A program made the position numbers and the translations under genes. Positions 45,332 to 58,055 of a stretch of 64,000 bases of DNA are shown piece by piece. The stretch comes from Eleusine coracana subsp. coracana (Eukaryota; Streptophyta; Magnoliopsida; Poales; Poaceae), in assembly GCA_032690845.1 (NCBI GenBank), contig CM064429.1, positions 13,982,569-14,046,568 of the forward strand, given 5' to 3'. Under the pieces are notes generated by a model that was given only the letters and a program-made list of their open reading frames with translations, made no database searches and was not told the origin of the DNA. Numbering within the stretch: the first letter of the stretch is position 1; every line of letters begins with the position of its first letter.

Positions 45332-47226
45332 CAGGAGACCCGCAGTGCACCTGTGCAGTGTGCACAAGGAGGCTGCAAAGACTGGTACATGCAGCCGGGG
45401 AGACAGACATTCTTAAGGTTCCTGCGAAGGACCTTAAGATGCTTCATCTGGTCTCCTTCAAGCAGTGGGTTCTAGTTCCCAGGGACCTGCTGCAGGAGAG
45501 AGGTACTGAACAGGCCTCCAGAGGAGGATTGGAGAGGGTCTGAGACGCTATCTTTCGCTGAAAGGCAAAGATAAGTTGTTTGTGCTGCAGTAGTACACTA
45601 TTCACCAGGCCATGAGGAGAGCTAGCAGTATTTCACATACTTGCCCGGACTTGCAGATTTGGTTACGGAGCCAAACAAGTACAGAGAGGACATTGTGCTA
45701 GAGTTCTATGCTACACTGTGGGTTGCTAGAGACGGCACAGAGATCTGGTTCTTATTCAGAGGGCAGCCATAGCGTGTGAGCAGGGGAGACCTGATAACCA
45801 GTTTTGGACTCCTTGATTCAAATTTTCAGTTGTACAGGAGTTCCTACTTGACCCTTGCTCCACCCCGCAGACCACATGGAGGGAAGCTACCTTCATATGA
45901 CATGGTATCGGTCTCCTTTCTACCACCACACACCCCGAGACTCACCGCAGAGGCCAAGGTGGTTAGAGCGATAGTCACCAGGACTATCATTCCCAGGTCT
46001 GGCTACAGAGAGGAGTTCACTCTACTTCACTAGTGCGCAGTAGCAGCTATTCTGAGGAGACAACCATTTGACTTGGCTGATTTGCTGATTGGTGAGATGG
46101 AGGCGGTTATTCTTGAGAGAGTAGGAGGATGTCACTTGGTCTATGCTCCCTACATTTGCTATCTACTAAGGAGGATGAGACTAGTGACGGAGAAACAGTA
46201 CGACGTGTTCTCTGAGGTGACCACCAGCTACTCACCCAGAGTCCCCAAGGGATTGCAGTCAGCCTCAAGTCAGCAGACGGGAGAGGAGGAGCAGGAGTCA
46301 CCTCCAGTCACTCACGAGCAGGCAGCTTATCCAGAGACGGTGGTTGCTGAGTCAGCCAGTACAGGAGCACCTCCCCAGCCTACAGGTACACAGTCAGAGG
46401 ACGCTATCACTGTGGCAGCACTTGCAGGATGCTAGGGTGAGTTCATCCAGAGCGTAGCTGAGGATAGACGTCAAATGATGGAGGTCATCAGGGGACAGGC
46501 AGAGATTCAGAGACAGCAGCTGACACTAGTGACCACCCTGATGACTCAGATGGCGGAGCTGACCAGAGGATGGACTAGCCAGCAGGCAGGAGTCCCCGTA
46601 CTACCATAGTTCCAGCAGCTTCTGACCTAGGCAGGCCCCTTTACTGCTATGATGACAGCTCAGTCCAGCGGGCTGTTACACTCAGGGCTGTTACAGTCAG
46701 GGGGAGCAGGACAGACTTTCTCTCTAGTGACTTAGCTCTCCCCCTTGTCAGGATTCTCAGTCTCTGTGTTGTTCTCTTCACCTGCATAGTGTACAGCTTT
46801 ACAGAGGACAACACCTACCACCTCCCAGCAACAACCACCAGTTAGAAGTCTGTTCTTAGAGATAGTACACACCACTCGTGCAGACTCCCAGCCAGCCCCA
46901 GAGTCAGCTACAGCTCCACCTTCCATTGCTACAGTCTGCACTCTCACACCTCAGGTAGCAGAGGATCTGGTCCGCCAAGGTTTCACTCAGGAGGATGTGG
47001 ATGACCTTGCTCTTCTTCAGGCGACTGTTGCCGAGGAGACTTCCACAGTACCACCAGTAGGGCAGGACAGAGGGTCTGAGTCGCCTGTAGACTTTGACTT
47101 CTTTGAGCAGATGGATGCTCAGGCGGCACAAGCTCAGGGAACGCAGCAGGATCCAGCACAGGAGCAGTCAGGAGCAGAGCCTTCAGAGGATGCCACTGCA
47201 CCACTTCCTTCGACCACGAGCGCATA
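43724..47226 (+). pseudogene. Element C ORF2: 'putative plant transposon' domain protein, disrupted
   Basis: ATG at 43724 (repeated at 44873 in the duplication) begins MAGSGQDKGKGKMPAKRK. An early TAG follows in both copies. The next part is acidic (EESEEEESYSEESSESESEE). From about 45540 to 46240 lies the globular domain seen in Sirevirus-associated 'putative plant transposon protein' ORFs (WVARDGTEIWFLFRGQ, RGDLITSFGLLDSN, GGCHLVYAPYICYLLRRM), broken by stops and frameshifts. A Gln-rich C-terminal part ends near 47226. Role in the element is unknown. The leader (42443-43723) has no other gene. Confidence 0.7.
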
Positions 47227-47853
47227 GATGTTCTCTTTTCCCACGTTTTGGTGCTTGTTGCCAAAGGGGGAGAAGTGTGTCATAGGTCTAGGGGGAGTTG
47301 GAGTGTGATCCTGTGCGATCGAGAGTAGCTTGTATCTAGGGGGAGCATACATGTACATTGGTTTTGGGAGTTAGATACATTTGGATCTTATTTTGATGGA
47401 GTTATTCAATGTTCATGGATTTTGATGTGTCATGGTTTTTCATTCGCTTGTGTTTGACTCATCTTGATCTCACTTGGTTTATTTTCATACACAGTGCTTG
47501 TTTCTCTTCTTTATCCTTTTTGCCTGTGTATGATGCCCTGATGATGAGTGCTTGTTCTTCAATTCCTTGCATGTTCATGCTTATCCTGTTGCATCTCATC
47601 ATTCATGTCTTGCTTTGCGTGTCTTTATGCTTTAATTAATATCTTCACATGACATGCATGCATATCATCTAGAGTGTGCTCTTTTTTCTTATTCCTCTTA
47701 GCTCTTGATGATTCTTGATTGAGTAGGACCTTGTGTGTTTCTCTCTTATGCTTTTGTGGTTCCTCTTGATCGTTGTGTAGTCTTTTAGCCCTGTGTTTCA
47801 TGTTAAGATTATGATAAGTAGTGGTTGCCATCAATTACTAAAAAGGGGGAGAT

Positions 47854-49497
47854 TGTAAGCTTCATGACCATTGATGATTGGATCCCCAAGGTATGAATAT
47901 TTTGGTGATAGATGACAACTACAAAATTGTGGGCTAATATCTACACAAGTGCTGTCTATGTAGAAATCATCTCTAAGCTCTACTACAAATCATATGGATG
48001 ATGGTTGCCTTGGCGATTGATGACAATGACAGCAAGCATGGAGGCTTGTGAGCTTGATGGAGTCCAAGGGTTGATGGAGATGGATCAAAGTAAGGACAAG
48101 CTATGGAGCAAGTGTTGGGAACACTTGTCAAGTTGTTAAGGCATTGAGTCCATAGAAAAAACCGGACTATCAAGGGTCTAGGTCATTTCTCTTAGGTCAT
48201 GTCTAGTCGGTGATGTGCAAGGTTGCTCGGTGAAATCACAGGCACTAGGTGATAGTGGAGAAGCTAAGGAGCCGTTCGGAAAAGCCGAGAAATGAAGTCA
48301 AGCGAGGACGAGGAGTTTCAACTTCTGGACAAAGTGACCGGATAGAGGGGTCAGTGGATACCGGATTGTACGGTCACTAAGTGGACAGAGAGCAGTTTGC
48401 AAGGAATCTGTCTACGTAGGGATCAATAGTGACCGGACGGTCTGGTCAGCAGACCGGACGGTCCAGTCTGTATGGAGACGCGCCGAGACAAAGAGGACAC
48501 AAATTGGGAGCTCTCCGGAATGGAGAGAGAAAGTCTAACCGGACGGTCCGGTCAGTTGGAGATCAGCAGGGGCAGAGCCGTTGGTGTCGAGGATTGCAAT
48601 GACCGGACGGTCCGGTCAGGCAGTGACCGGACAGTCTGGGCAGTTGGCCTAGAAAGCTGATTTCGTGGTGCAACGGCTAGTTAGAGGTTGGAAGCCTATA
48701 TAACTTTGTTGCTGGGGTCTTGGAGACCTCTCTTAGCCAGTGGAATACCTGAGAGCATTTGGTAATGTCCAAGAGGAAAAGAGGAGAGCACTAGGAGGAG
48801 ATATTACATATCTTGAGAGTGCTAGTGAGATTAACATGGAGTGATCTTGCACATCTAAGGCTAGGTGTCCTTGAGGGTGTGATCTAGGTTATTAATCTTG
48901 GTCTATGGTGAGACCTAGACCGGTTAGGTGTCGGTGATCAAGCCTATCGTGATCGGTTGTGAAGTCCGTCACACGTTTGTACACGGTTTGAGCCCGCCGG
49001 TGAAAGGGGCATCGCTAGTGAGCGCCTGTGTCAGCTCGGGGAGTCCGACAAGTTCTTGAGGGAGGCGAGCTTGTGCCTTGGTGGCAGCGGTGACACGCAC
49101 TATGTCTTCACTCCGGGAGTGATTGCGGGCTCGTGGGCGAGAACTCCACATTGGTGGCGGGAGGGACCGGGACTCTGGCGGGAGTGGTCCAATGAGGAGT
49201 AGGGGAAGGTGCCATCCTTCCGGGACCTCAAGAAAAAATCATGAGCATTCCTTCACCCCCTCTTTACTATTCTGCATTTGTGTGCTCTAGTAACTAGGTT
49301 GAATTGTGGCTTGCATAGGCTAGTGGGTTTGGCTATCGCACTTGCTATCATCATGAAGACTAGCATGTGTAGGGTCTTGGCCTACTAGACTTGTTAGGTT
49401 GCAACGGTTGCTAGGCTCTAGTAGTGTAAATTGAAGTATTTGAATTCATGAGCAGCTTACCGATCACCCCCCTCTCGGTACGCCATTGGTCCTTACA
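47854..49497 (+). repeat. 3' LTR of element C
   Basis: 1644 bp, TGTAAGC...CCTTACA with perfect 6-bp terminal inverted repeats, right after the polypurine tract AAAAAGGGGGAGAT (47840-47853). Palindromic GACCGGACGGTCCGGTC motifs cluster at about 48350-48640, upstream of a CTATATAAC box near 48698, as reported for Sirevirus LTRs. Confidence 0.93.
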
Positions 49498-49770
49498 AGG
49501 TATCCATAAAGGATCCCCCTCCAGTGGGTTAGTGAAATCACCGATAGCTCACCAACCAAGTAACTCTCCTCCCTAATATTGCCCTTTGCACATGTAGCAA
49601 AGACATGGGAGCATGGCAACAATAGTAATTTAGGCTTGTTGTAGGTACACTAACATTGCGTCATATCATGCCACAGTATACACTCCATAGTCATTTCAGA
49701 ATGACCAACACCAAGCTCGCTCCTCCCACGTAAGAGAACCTCAAACACTAGTTCTTGGTTACCAGTCTTC
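49498..49770. other. Short spacer between elements C and E
   Basis: No ORF or repeat recognised. It does not obviously continue the PMD gene interrupted on the other side of element C, and no target duplication of C can be read across it. Confidence 0.4.
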
Positions 49771-52700
49771 ACAATCCTATGCCTCTGCCCCTTTGCGCTT
49801 TTGTCTGCCATGTATGCCACTCACATATATATTTGGTATGGGTGGTTTCCACAACCACAACCGTCGTCCCCATGGTAATAATCGTGGCCATGCTCCAGAT
49901 GATCCATTTGCTAAAATTAAGTTTTCAATTTCTTCGTTTTTGGGTCAATATGATGGTGATGCTTATCTTGATTGGGAGATGACTGTAGAGCAAAAATTTA
50001 ATGCCCACCTTGTTCCTGAACAACATAGAGTTAGACAAGCCACTAGTGAGTTGAAGGACTTTGCTATTGTTTGGTGGAGTGGTCTTGCTGCTGAATCTGA
50101 TTTGCCTACTACTTAGGAAGAACTTAAGGTAGCAATGCATGATCGTTTTGTTACTCCTTCTTTTTATAAATAGATTCATAATAAACTGCAGTGCTTAGAT
50201 CAAGGAGATAAAGCTATTCAGGAGTATTTTAGTGAGCTTCAGAAGGGTTTTATTCGTTGTGCTGTACTCAAAAAAGTAGAGGATCAGATTTGCCACTTTT
50301 ATTCTGGTTTGAGAAAAGAAATTCAGGACATCCTTGATTATAAAGAATTTTATACCCTCAACTAGTGTTTCCAGTATGCTATGCTTGCAGAGAAAGAATC
50401 ACAGAGACATTTCAAGGCTTTTGAGGCATACAGGAACTCCAGTCGTACCTTCTACCCACCGTGGCCGACAGGGACTTCGGGGCTGCCCGAGCCATCTTTC
50501 CGGACGCCCCCACTAGCAGCTCTTGCTGCCAAGGGACCTAGTGGTGCTTCTGCAGCACCAAGACCAACCACTGCACCTTCTGCGACCTCAGGTAAAAACT
50601 CTGTGTAGGTACCAGCTAATAGTGCCTTCTCTGTCGCTTCAATGAGACACACTACAGTGACTCAGTGCCACCGCTACCATGGACTTGGTCAGGTGCAGAA
50701 AGATTGCCCAAGTAGGCGGGCATACGTGGTGACAAACGATGGCGGTTACATGAGTGCCTCCGATGTGGAGGATGAGGAGGAGGATGTCGCTGCCACCAGC
50801 AGTGACCTCGTCCTTAGAGGTGGAGACACCACAGGCTACATGAATATTATTGTGCAGCGTGTGCTTAGCACACAGATCCAGTAGCTCGAGATGATGCAGC
50901 ACCACAACTTGTTCTAGATTTCTTCGTCATCAAGAACCACCGAGCACGTGTCATGATTGATGGAGGGAGCTGCAATCACTTGGTAAGTTTTGATGTGGTC
51001 AAGAAGCTTGCTTTCACCAGACGCCCAACATCCACATCCATACTACATTCAGTAGTTAAACGACTCTGGAAAAGCTAAGGTAACACAAACTTGCAGAGTT
51101 CCTTTTTCAATTGGTTCTTATGCTGATTCTGTCGATTGTGATGTTGTACCCATGCAAGCATGTTTACTTTTATTGGTAGACTTTGGGAATTTGATAATGA
51201 TGTTGTACACTATGGTAAAAGTAATAAGTACACTTTTATGCATAAAGGGAATAAAATTACTTTGTTACCAATGACCCTGCTGAAATTGTACAAGCTGATT
51301 TAGAAAGAGCAACTAGTTTGAAAAATAAAGGTCCTGAAATTCAGCAACCTGTTAATTCTGATTCTAATGTTAATGATTCTTCAAGTCCTAAGGGTGCTGG
51401 AATTAAATTACAAGGTCGTTCATGTCTTGCAACAAAATCTGAGCCTGCTGATGATGATATTTTCTATGCTTTGATATGCAAACAAGCTTTATTTTTGCTT
51501 GATGATATTGCTTCTAGTGCTTTGCCTCGTGCTGTCACTAACCTTTTGCAGGAGTATGAGGATGTTTTCTCAGCTGAGATACCCCCAGGATTGCCATCTT
51601 TGAGAGGGATTGAGCATCAAATTGATTTGATTCCAGGTGCTACTTTGCTAAACCGTGTTGCATATAGGACCAACCCTGAGGAGACTAGGAAAATTCAACG
51701 ACAAGTCCAAGACCTTTTGGATCGTGGGTATGTTCGCCAATTACTTAGTACTTGTGCTGTTCCAGTGCTTTTGGTTCCTAAAAAAGATGGTACTTGGCGT
51801 ATGTGTGTAGATTATAGAGCCATTAATAACATTACTATTAGGTATTGTCATCCTATTCCTAGGCTAGATGACATGCTTGATGAGTTATGTCGTGCTATAA
51901 TTTTCACTAAAACTGATTTGCGTAGTGGCTACCATCAAATTAGAATGAAACTTGGAGATGAATGGAAAATAGCTTTCAAAACAAAATTCGGGTTGTATGA
52001 GTGGTTAGTAATGCCTTTTGGTTTAACTAATGCACCTAGTACTTTCATGCATTTGATGAATGAGGTTTTAAGAGCTTTTATTGGCAAACTTGTGGTAGTT
52101 TACTTTGATGGTATCTTGATTTATAGCAAATCCATGGATGAACATATGAATCATTTGCATGCTGTTTTTGATACTTTGTGAGCTACACATTTATTTGGTA
52201 ACCTTGACAAGTGCACTTTTTGCACAGATTGAGTCCCTTTTCTTGGCTATGTTGTGACTTCATAAGGAATTGAGGTGGATGAGGCAAAGATTGAAGCCAT
52301 AAAGAGCTGGGCTATACCAAAAACTATCACACAGGTGAGGAGTTTTCTTGGTCTTGCAGATTTTTACCATCGCTTTGTCAAAGATTTCAGCATCATCGCT
52401 ACACCATTGTATGAGTTCACAAAGAAGGGTGTTGAGTTCCATTGGGATAAGGTACATCATGAGTCCTTTGATGCTTTGAAGGACAAACTTACACATGCAC
52501 CATTGCTGCAACTTCCAAATTTTGATAAGACTTTTGAGCTTGAATACGATGCTAGTGGTATATGCATTGGTGGTGTTTTGATGCAAGATGGTAAATCTAT
52601 TGCATACTTTAGCGAGAAAATTATTGGGCCTGTTTTGAATTACTCCTGATAAGGAATTATATGCTCTTGTACGTTCCTTAGAGATGTGGCGTCATTATTT

Positions 52701-54337
52701 GTTGCCCAAAGAATTTGTTATTCATTCTGATCATGAATTGCTTAAGTATATTCGCTCACAATGCAATTTGAACTATCGACATGCGAAATGGGTTGAGTTT
52801 ATTGAGTCTTTCCTTTATATTATTAAACATAAGAAAGGGAAGGATAATATTATTATTGATGCTTTATCTAGGCACTATACTTTGTTGTCTCAACTTGGTT
52901 GTATAATTTTTGGACTTAAGGCAATTAAAGAACAATATGCCGATGATGCTGATTTTAAGGATGTAATGTTGCAATGTAAAGAAGGTCATGCTTGGAACAA
53001 ATTTATGTTGAATGATACATTCTTATTTAGAGCTAACCGCCTATGCATTCCAGTTGGTTCTGTTCATCTTTTGTTGTTGCTGGAGGCGCATGGAGGCGGA
53101 TTGATGGGTCATTTTGCTACTAAGAAGATAGAGGATATTTTGGCCACACATTTCTTTTGACGAAGGATGAGGAAAGATGTTGAGCGTTTTGTTGCTCGCT
53201 GCACTACATGTCAAAAAGCTAAGTCTCGCTTGAATCCACATGGTTTATACATGCCACTTCCTGTTCCTTCTATTCCTTGGGCGGATATTTCTATGGACTT
53301 TGTTTTAGGACTGCCTAGTACTAAGAGGGGGAGTGATAGCATTTTTGTTGTTGTGGATCATTTTGCTAAGATAACATACTTTATACCATGTCATAAGACC
53401 GATGATGCTAGTCATATTGCTGACCTCTTTTTCAAAGAAATTGTACATTTGCATGGTATGCCTTCTACTATTGTTTCAGATCGTGATGCAAAATTTTTGA
53501 GTCATTTTTGGTGCATACTTTGGAATAAGTTGAGTACCAAGTTGCTGTTTTCTACAGCTTGTCACCCACAAACTGATGGACAAACTGAGGTTGTGAACCG
53601 CACTTTGGGTACTATGTTGAGAGCTATTTTGAAGAAAAATTTGAAGCAGTGGGAAGAATGTTTGCCTCATGTTGAGTTTTCTTATAATCGGGCAACACAT
53701 TCTACTACCAAGGTAAGTCTCTTCAAGGTAGTGTATGGCTTTCATCCCCGTACTCCTCTTGATATACTTCCTCTACCTATTACTGAGAGAGTTCATGTTG
53801 ATGCTAAGGAGCATGCTGAATTTATTTTACAATTGCATGAGACCACTAGACTTAACATTAAAAAGATGAATGAATAAAATTGCTGGTAGTAAAGGTAGAA
53901 AAGAAGTAAAGCTTGATGTAGGTGATTTAGTGTGGTTACACTTGAGAAAGGATAGATTTCCAGAATTAAAAAAGTCTAAATTGATGCTTAGAGCTGATGG
54001 TCCATTGAAAATAATTAAGAAGATTAATGATAATGCATACAAACTTGAGTTGCCTCCCAAGTTTGGGATTTGTCCTACTTTTAACATTTCAGATTTGAAA
54101 CCATATTTGGGAGAAGAGGATGAGCTTGAGTCGAGGATGACTCCACTTCAAGAGGGAGAGGATGATGAGGACATCACTCCTATAGACACATGCAACACTC
54201 CTCCAATTCTGGACTTGCAAGGTCCAATGACTAGAGCTCGTGCACAACGACTAAATTTAGAGGTGAGCTTGTTCCTACGTTCTTCATTATATGTCACTTT
54301 TGAGAATGGTTTGCTACTAATGATTATATTATGATTA
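49771..54337 (+). pseudogene. Gypsy element E: gag-pol polyprotein with full enzyme set, mutated
   Basis: 5'-truncated element, the only one here with all Gypsy pol domains. Gag from about 49840 (FLGQYDGDAYLDWE) with a defective zinc knuckle at about 50670 (CHRYHGLGQVQKDC, second Cys lost). Protease box MIDGGSCNHLVS near 50955. Reverse transcriptase 51540-52181 (VPKKDGTWRMCVDYRAIN, LRSGYHQIRM, PFGLTNAPSTFM) with catalytic YFDG instead of YFDD at 52101-52112. RNase H near 52540 (YDASGICIGGVLMQDGKS). Integrase zinc finger near 53070-53220, then SMDFVLGLP and SDRDAKF as catalytic Asp residues and TEVVNRTLG with the Glu. A GPY/F-like tail follows near 53990. About a dozen stops, several at Trp or Gln codons, plus frameshifts abolish function. 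The frame runs into the 3' LTR. Confidence 0.9.
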
Positions 54338-54342
54338 GGAAC

Positions 54343-55486
54343 TGATGAGCCTATGGCTCATCGAGTCATTAAAACTACGTATTCTGAAAACAAGCATGAT
54401 TTTACACATATTGCAGAACATGATATATCAAAATACTCCAACATTCAGTTTGGATCTTTGACAAATATTATGAATAATGAAGAGCAAAGTGAGGATTTGC
54501 CATCCAGTTATTCTATGCCATGCAATGTTTTCATTGGGACCAACCTGAAGGTTGTGGAAAAGAAAGGAGAAACGAAGGAATATGTTATGATTGGATCAAT
54601 GGTTGTGCCACTTGTGAAAAGTAAGGAACATATATTGGTGTTACAGGCCTTCCCAAAGGTATGCAATACTTTACTTTCAAAGTCTACACGGTCTCAAGTC
54701 TACCCCGTCACGAAATCAGAAGATATAGAAACTCAAAATCAGTTCGGACTCGGTTTAGGATCAGCCAGACAAGTGCGGAGTAAAAGTAGCATAACTGGGC
54801 CATACGGAGTCGGATTGAGCTGAGTAAATACTCGTTGGAAAGATAATTTGATAAACTTTCCAACGGATCTGGCCCCATAGTCAAATAAATTCCCTAGCGG
54901 TCGCAATAATCAAAAAAATTCTGAGTTGTGTTGAGTCCGAGTCTGTTTTTAAATGTGTTCGAGTCGAACCGGGTTTTTGGCTAGCTTGCATGCCATATAA
55001 CCTAGGGCCAGCGCCCCTGTAAGGGAGGACGTGATTGTATTGTGTTTTTGGTTATGGTGTCCTCAGAGAAACCCTAGAGGTGTTGCCCTCCTCTACCGGT
55101 TGCTGCCGCCGATCTCTGCCAGTCGCTGAAGTGCGTGATCAAGTGATTCTTCCCTTGGGTGCGTGCTGGAACTTGTGGCTCCCCATCTCCAGATCATGCT
55201 TGTCTAAGTAATGAGTTGGAGAGTTTATCTCTACTGGTTTGCAAGTACATCAAGTTCTTGTAAGCCGGTATTTTCCTATCATGTTCTAGCTGGTTTATGA
55301 TTGCTATTGGATAACAAATCTGTGTTGTCTATTTTATTGTGGTTGCTGGATCATTGAGCTTGAGATTGTTGTTCTATCTATTCATAGCTGAGATAACAAG
55401 TTTCAATACCTATATATACTTGCTAGTACTTGCTGTACCGTGAAAGATTGGGATAAAATCCGGACACCGTCGTCGTGTTCGTATCA
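54343..55486 (+). repeat. 5' LTR of element F
   Basis: 1144 bp. Holds an open frame (54353-54823, 156 codons) identical in position to the polyprotein tail encoded in the 3' LTR. Confidence 0.93.
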
Positions 55487-55539
55487 TTTGGTATCAGTTT
55501 TGCCGGGTTGCTCACGGTACTTGCTGCTGATTTGTGGTG

Positions 55540-57309
55540 ATGGATTCCTATGATTTTGACCTATACTTGAAGTTTGTGCCAACACTATATACAACAAGTT
55601 CTCGATCTGAGTATTATGAGTGAGAGGATGATATAGAAGCTTTCTATAGGATTGGTGAATTGCCACTAAACCAATTAGTAAATTTAGCAAAGCAAACATT
55701 CTCCTTTGCTGTTTTGCTATGGTGGAGGCAATTGCAACAAGATCTTACATACCAAGGTGATAACTATTGCACATCTTGGGCAGCGATGAAGTCGGAATTA
55801 CGACACCGATTTGATCCCCCACTTGAGTTGAAGAAGAAGATTGTTGAACTTGAGTCCTTCGATGTTCCAAAGCTAGATTATGATACAATTCATCATTGTG
55901 TCAAGGAGGCTGTTAGTGCTATTTTATCCAAACCCAAGCAAGCTGAGGTGTGTTCGAATGTGCACAAATCAAATGTAGAGTTGGAAGTTCTTGAGTCTTC
56001 TTGTGCTGATCAGGTCGAACCATTAATTGAAGTTGCAGATCATATGGGTTTATCTTTGATGTCTCAGGAAGTAAATTCAGATGGCGTCATTGCAGATGTC
56101 AAGGGGCAGCGCTGTAATATTTTTCATTCAGAGTGCAAGATTAAAAAGAAGGTATGCAAATTAATTGTTGATGGTGGAAGTTTCAATAATGTGATTAGTT
56201 CAGATTTGGTACATGCATTATCTTTATCTACATGGCGGCTTCCTACACCTCGTTACATGCAATGGATGAATAAAAGTGGCACACTGAAAATTACCCACAG
56301 GGCCAGAGTAAAATTTTCAGTAGGAGATTATGTTGACACTATGGATTGTGATGTGGCACCGATGAGTGTGTGCAATTTGTTGTTAGGAAGACCATGGCAG
56401 TTTGATCTTGATGCAACACATGGTGGTCGTTCAAACAATTATTCTTTCATGCATAAAGGTGTTCGTCACATTCTAAAGCCAATGAAGGAATGTGATATTA
56501 AGGCTGCGGTTTTTGTTGCTGCAACAAAGAAGAAACATGGGGCCGATATTACCTCAAAGCCGAGGACGACTTTGTTTCAAGGGGGAGAGAATGATGTGGT
56601 AGTTCCTGCGGTAACAAGTGCACCTAGTATTTCTGAAATTCTTTCAGTTGTTGCTCCTGAACATTGTACCATTCATTGTGATTTGGTCAAAGATGAACTA
56701 CATGAAGGGAAAAATAATAGTGATGCAAAGAATTGTCTAAACAGTGCTATTGGTGTTGCTCTGAACAGGAGAGGAGCTCGTCAAATTACGTCAAAGCCGA
56801 GGACGGCTTTGATTCAAGGAAGGGAGGATGATGAGCCTATGGCTCATCGAGTCATTAAAACTACGTATTCTGAAAACAAGCATGATTTTACACATATTGC
56901 AGAACATGATATATCAAAATACTCCAACATTCAGTTTGGATCTTTGACAAATATTATGAATAATGAAGAGCAAAGTGAGGATTTGCCATCCAGTTATTCT
57001 ATCCCATGCAATGTTTTCATTGGGACCAATCTGAAGGTTGTGGAAAAGAAAGGAGAAACGAAGGAATATGTTATGATTGGATCAATGGTTGTGCCACTTG
57101 TGAAAAGTAAGGAACATATATTGGTGTTACAGGCCTTCCCAAAGGTATGCAATACTTTACTTTCAAAGTCTACACGGTCTCAAGTCTACCCAGTCACGAA
57201 ATCAGAAGATATGGAAACTCAAAATCAGTTCGGACTCGGTTTAGGATCAGCCAGACATGTGCGGAGTAAAAGTAGCATAACTGGGCCATACGGAGTCGGA
57301 TTGGGCTGA
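55540..57309 (+). pseudogene. Element F gag-protease ORF ending in the LTR, one stop codon
   Basis: The natural start appears to be ATG 55540 (MDSYDFDLYLKF), in frame with the long ORF but interrupted by TGA at 55621-55623. From 55660 the frame is open for 549 aa. It holds a capsid fragment (FAVLLWWRQLQQDL, WAAMKSELRHRFDPP), then a protease at residues about 165-265 of this ORF (LIVDGGSFNNVISSDLV, CDVAPMSVCNLLLGRPW). Two K-P-R-T-x-L-x-Q-G repeats follow (SKPRTTLFQGGEND, SKPRTALIQGREDD), and about 160 residues are encoded by the 3' LTR (MAHRVIKTTYSENKHDF onward). No zinc knuckle and no pol. Apart from the single TGA everything is intact. Confidence 0.8.
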
Positions 57310-57969
57310 GTAAATACTCGTTGGAAAGATAATTTGATAAACTTTCGAACGGATCTGGCCCCATAGTCAAATAAATTCCCTAGCGGTCGTAATAATCAAA
57401 ACAATTCTGAGTTGTGTTGAGTCCGAGTCTGTTTTTAAATGTGTTCGAGTCGAACCGGGTTTTTGGCTGGCTTGCATGCCATATAACCTAGGGCCAGCGC
57501 CCCTATAAGGGAGGTGATTGTATTGTGTTTTTGGTTATGGTGTCCTCAGAGAAACCCTAGAGGTGTTGCTCTCCTCTACCGGTTGCTGCCGCCAATCTCT
57601 GCCGGTCGCTGAAGTGTGTGATCAAGTGATTCTTCCCTTGGGTGCGTGCTAGAACTTGTGGCTCCCCATCTCCAGATCATGCTTGTCTAAGTAATGAGTT
57701 GGAGAGTTTATCTCTACTGGTTTGCAAGTACATCAAGTTCTTGTAAGCCGGTATTTTCCTATCGTGTTCTAGCTGGTTTATGATTGCTATTGGATAACAA
57801 ATCTGTGTTGTCTATTTTATTGTGGTTGCTGGATCATTGAGCTTGAGATTGTTATTCTATCTATTCATAGCTGAGATAACAAGTTTCAATACCTATATAT
57901 ACTTGCTAGTACTTGCTGTACCGTGAAAGATTAGGATAAAATCCAGACACCGTCGTCGTGTTCTTATCA
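56829..57969 (+). repeat. 3' LTR of element F
   Basis: 1141 bp, TGATGAGCC...TTCTTATCA, bounded by purine tract and ggaac duplication. Confidence 0.93.
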
Positions 57970-58055
57970 GGAACCATGGAAAGGACCAGGAGATGATGGA
58001 AGAAGGACTTGGGGACGTGGAGGACCAACAAGGCCGTGGAAGCCAAGGTGGAGGC

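Larger units (their letters stand above)
22937..49497 (+). mobile_element. Sirevirus-like non-autonomous LTR retrotransposon (element C), with nested insertions
   Basis: LTRs (1644 bp at the 3' end, TGTAAGC...GGTCCTTACA) contain repeated GACCGGACGGTCCGGTC-type palindromes. The 5' LTR is split into 22937-23252, 32603-33420 and 34969-35312 by element B and a solo LTR. An initiator-Met-type primer-binding site (TGGTATCAGAGCC) follows at 35315. Internally there are a UBN2/zinc-knuckle gag (35366-37365) and a second ORF region with a 'putative plant transposon' domain (43724-47226), but no reverse transcriptase or integrase. Element A1 sits between the two ORFs. The first dozen bases of the 5' LTR do not match the 3' LTR, so the left end may be slightly deleted and no target duplication is found. 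Confidence 0.85.
54343..57969 (+). mobile_element. Compact gag-protease-only LTR retrotransposon (element F)
   Basis: 3627 bp with LTRs 54343-55486 and 56829-57969 (TGATGAGCC...GTATCA/TTATCA), perfect target duplication ggaac (54338-54342, 57970-57974), primer-binding site TGGTATCAG at about 55489 and a purine tract (CAAGGAAGGGAGGA) before the 3' LTR. The 1.3-kb interior encodes only a capsid fragment and a protease, and the ORF ends inside the 3' LTR. LTR copies differ at few sites, so it is fairly young. Confidence 0.93.
54163..58055 (+). repeat. 3' LTR of element E, split by element F and truncated
   Basis: Starts TGATGAGGACATCACTCC at 54163. It is interrupted at 54342 by element F, resumes after the duplicated ggaac at 57975, and can be followed to about 58055 by comparison with the solo LTR at 19047-20409. 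Homology then ends abruptly; the remaining kilobase of LTR is missing. Confidence 0.8.
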
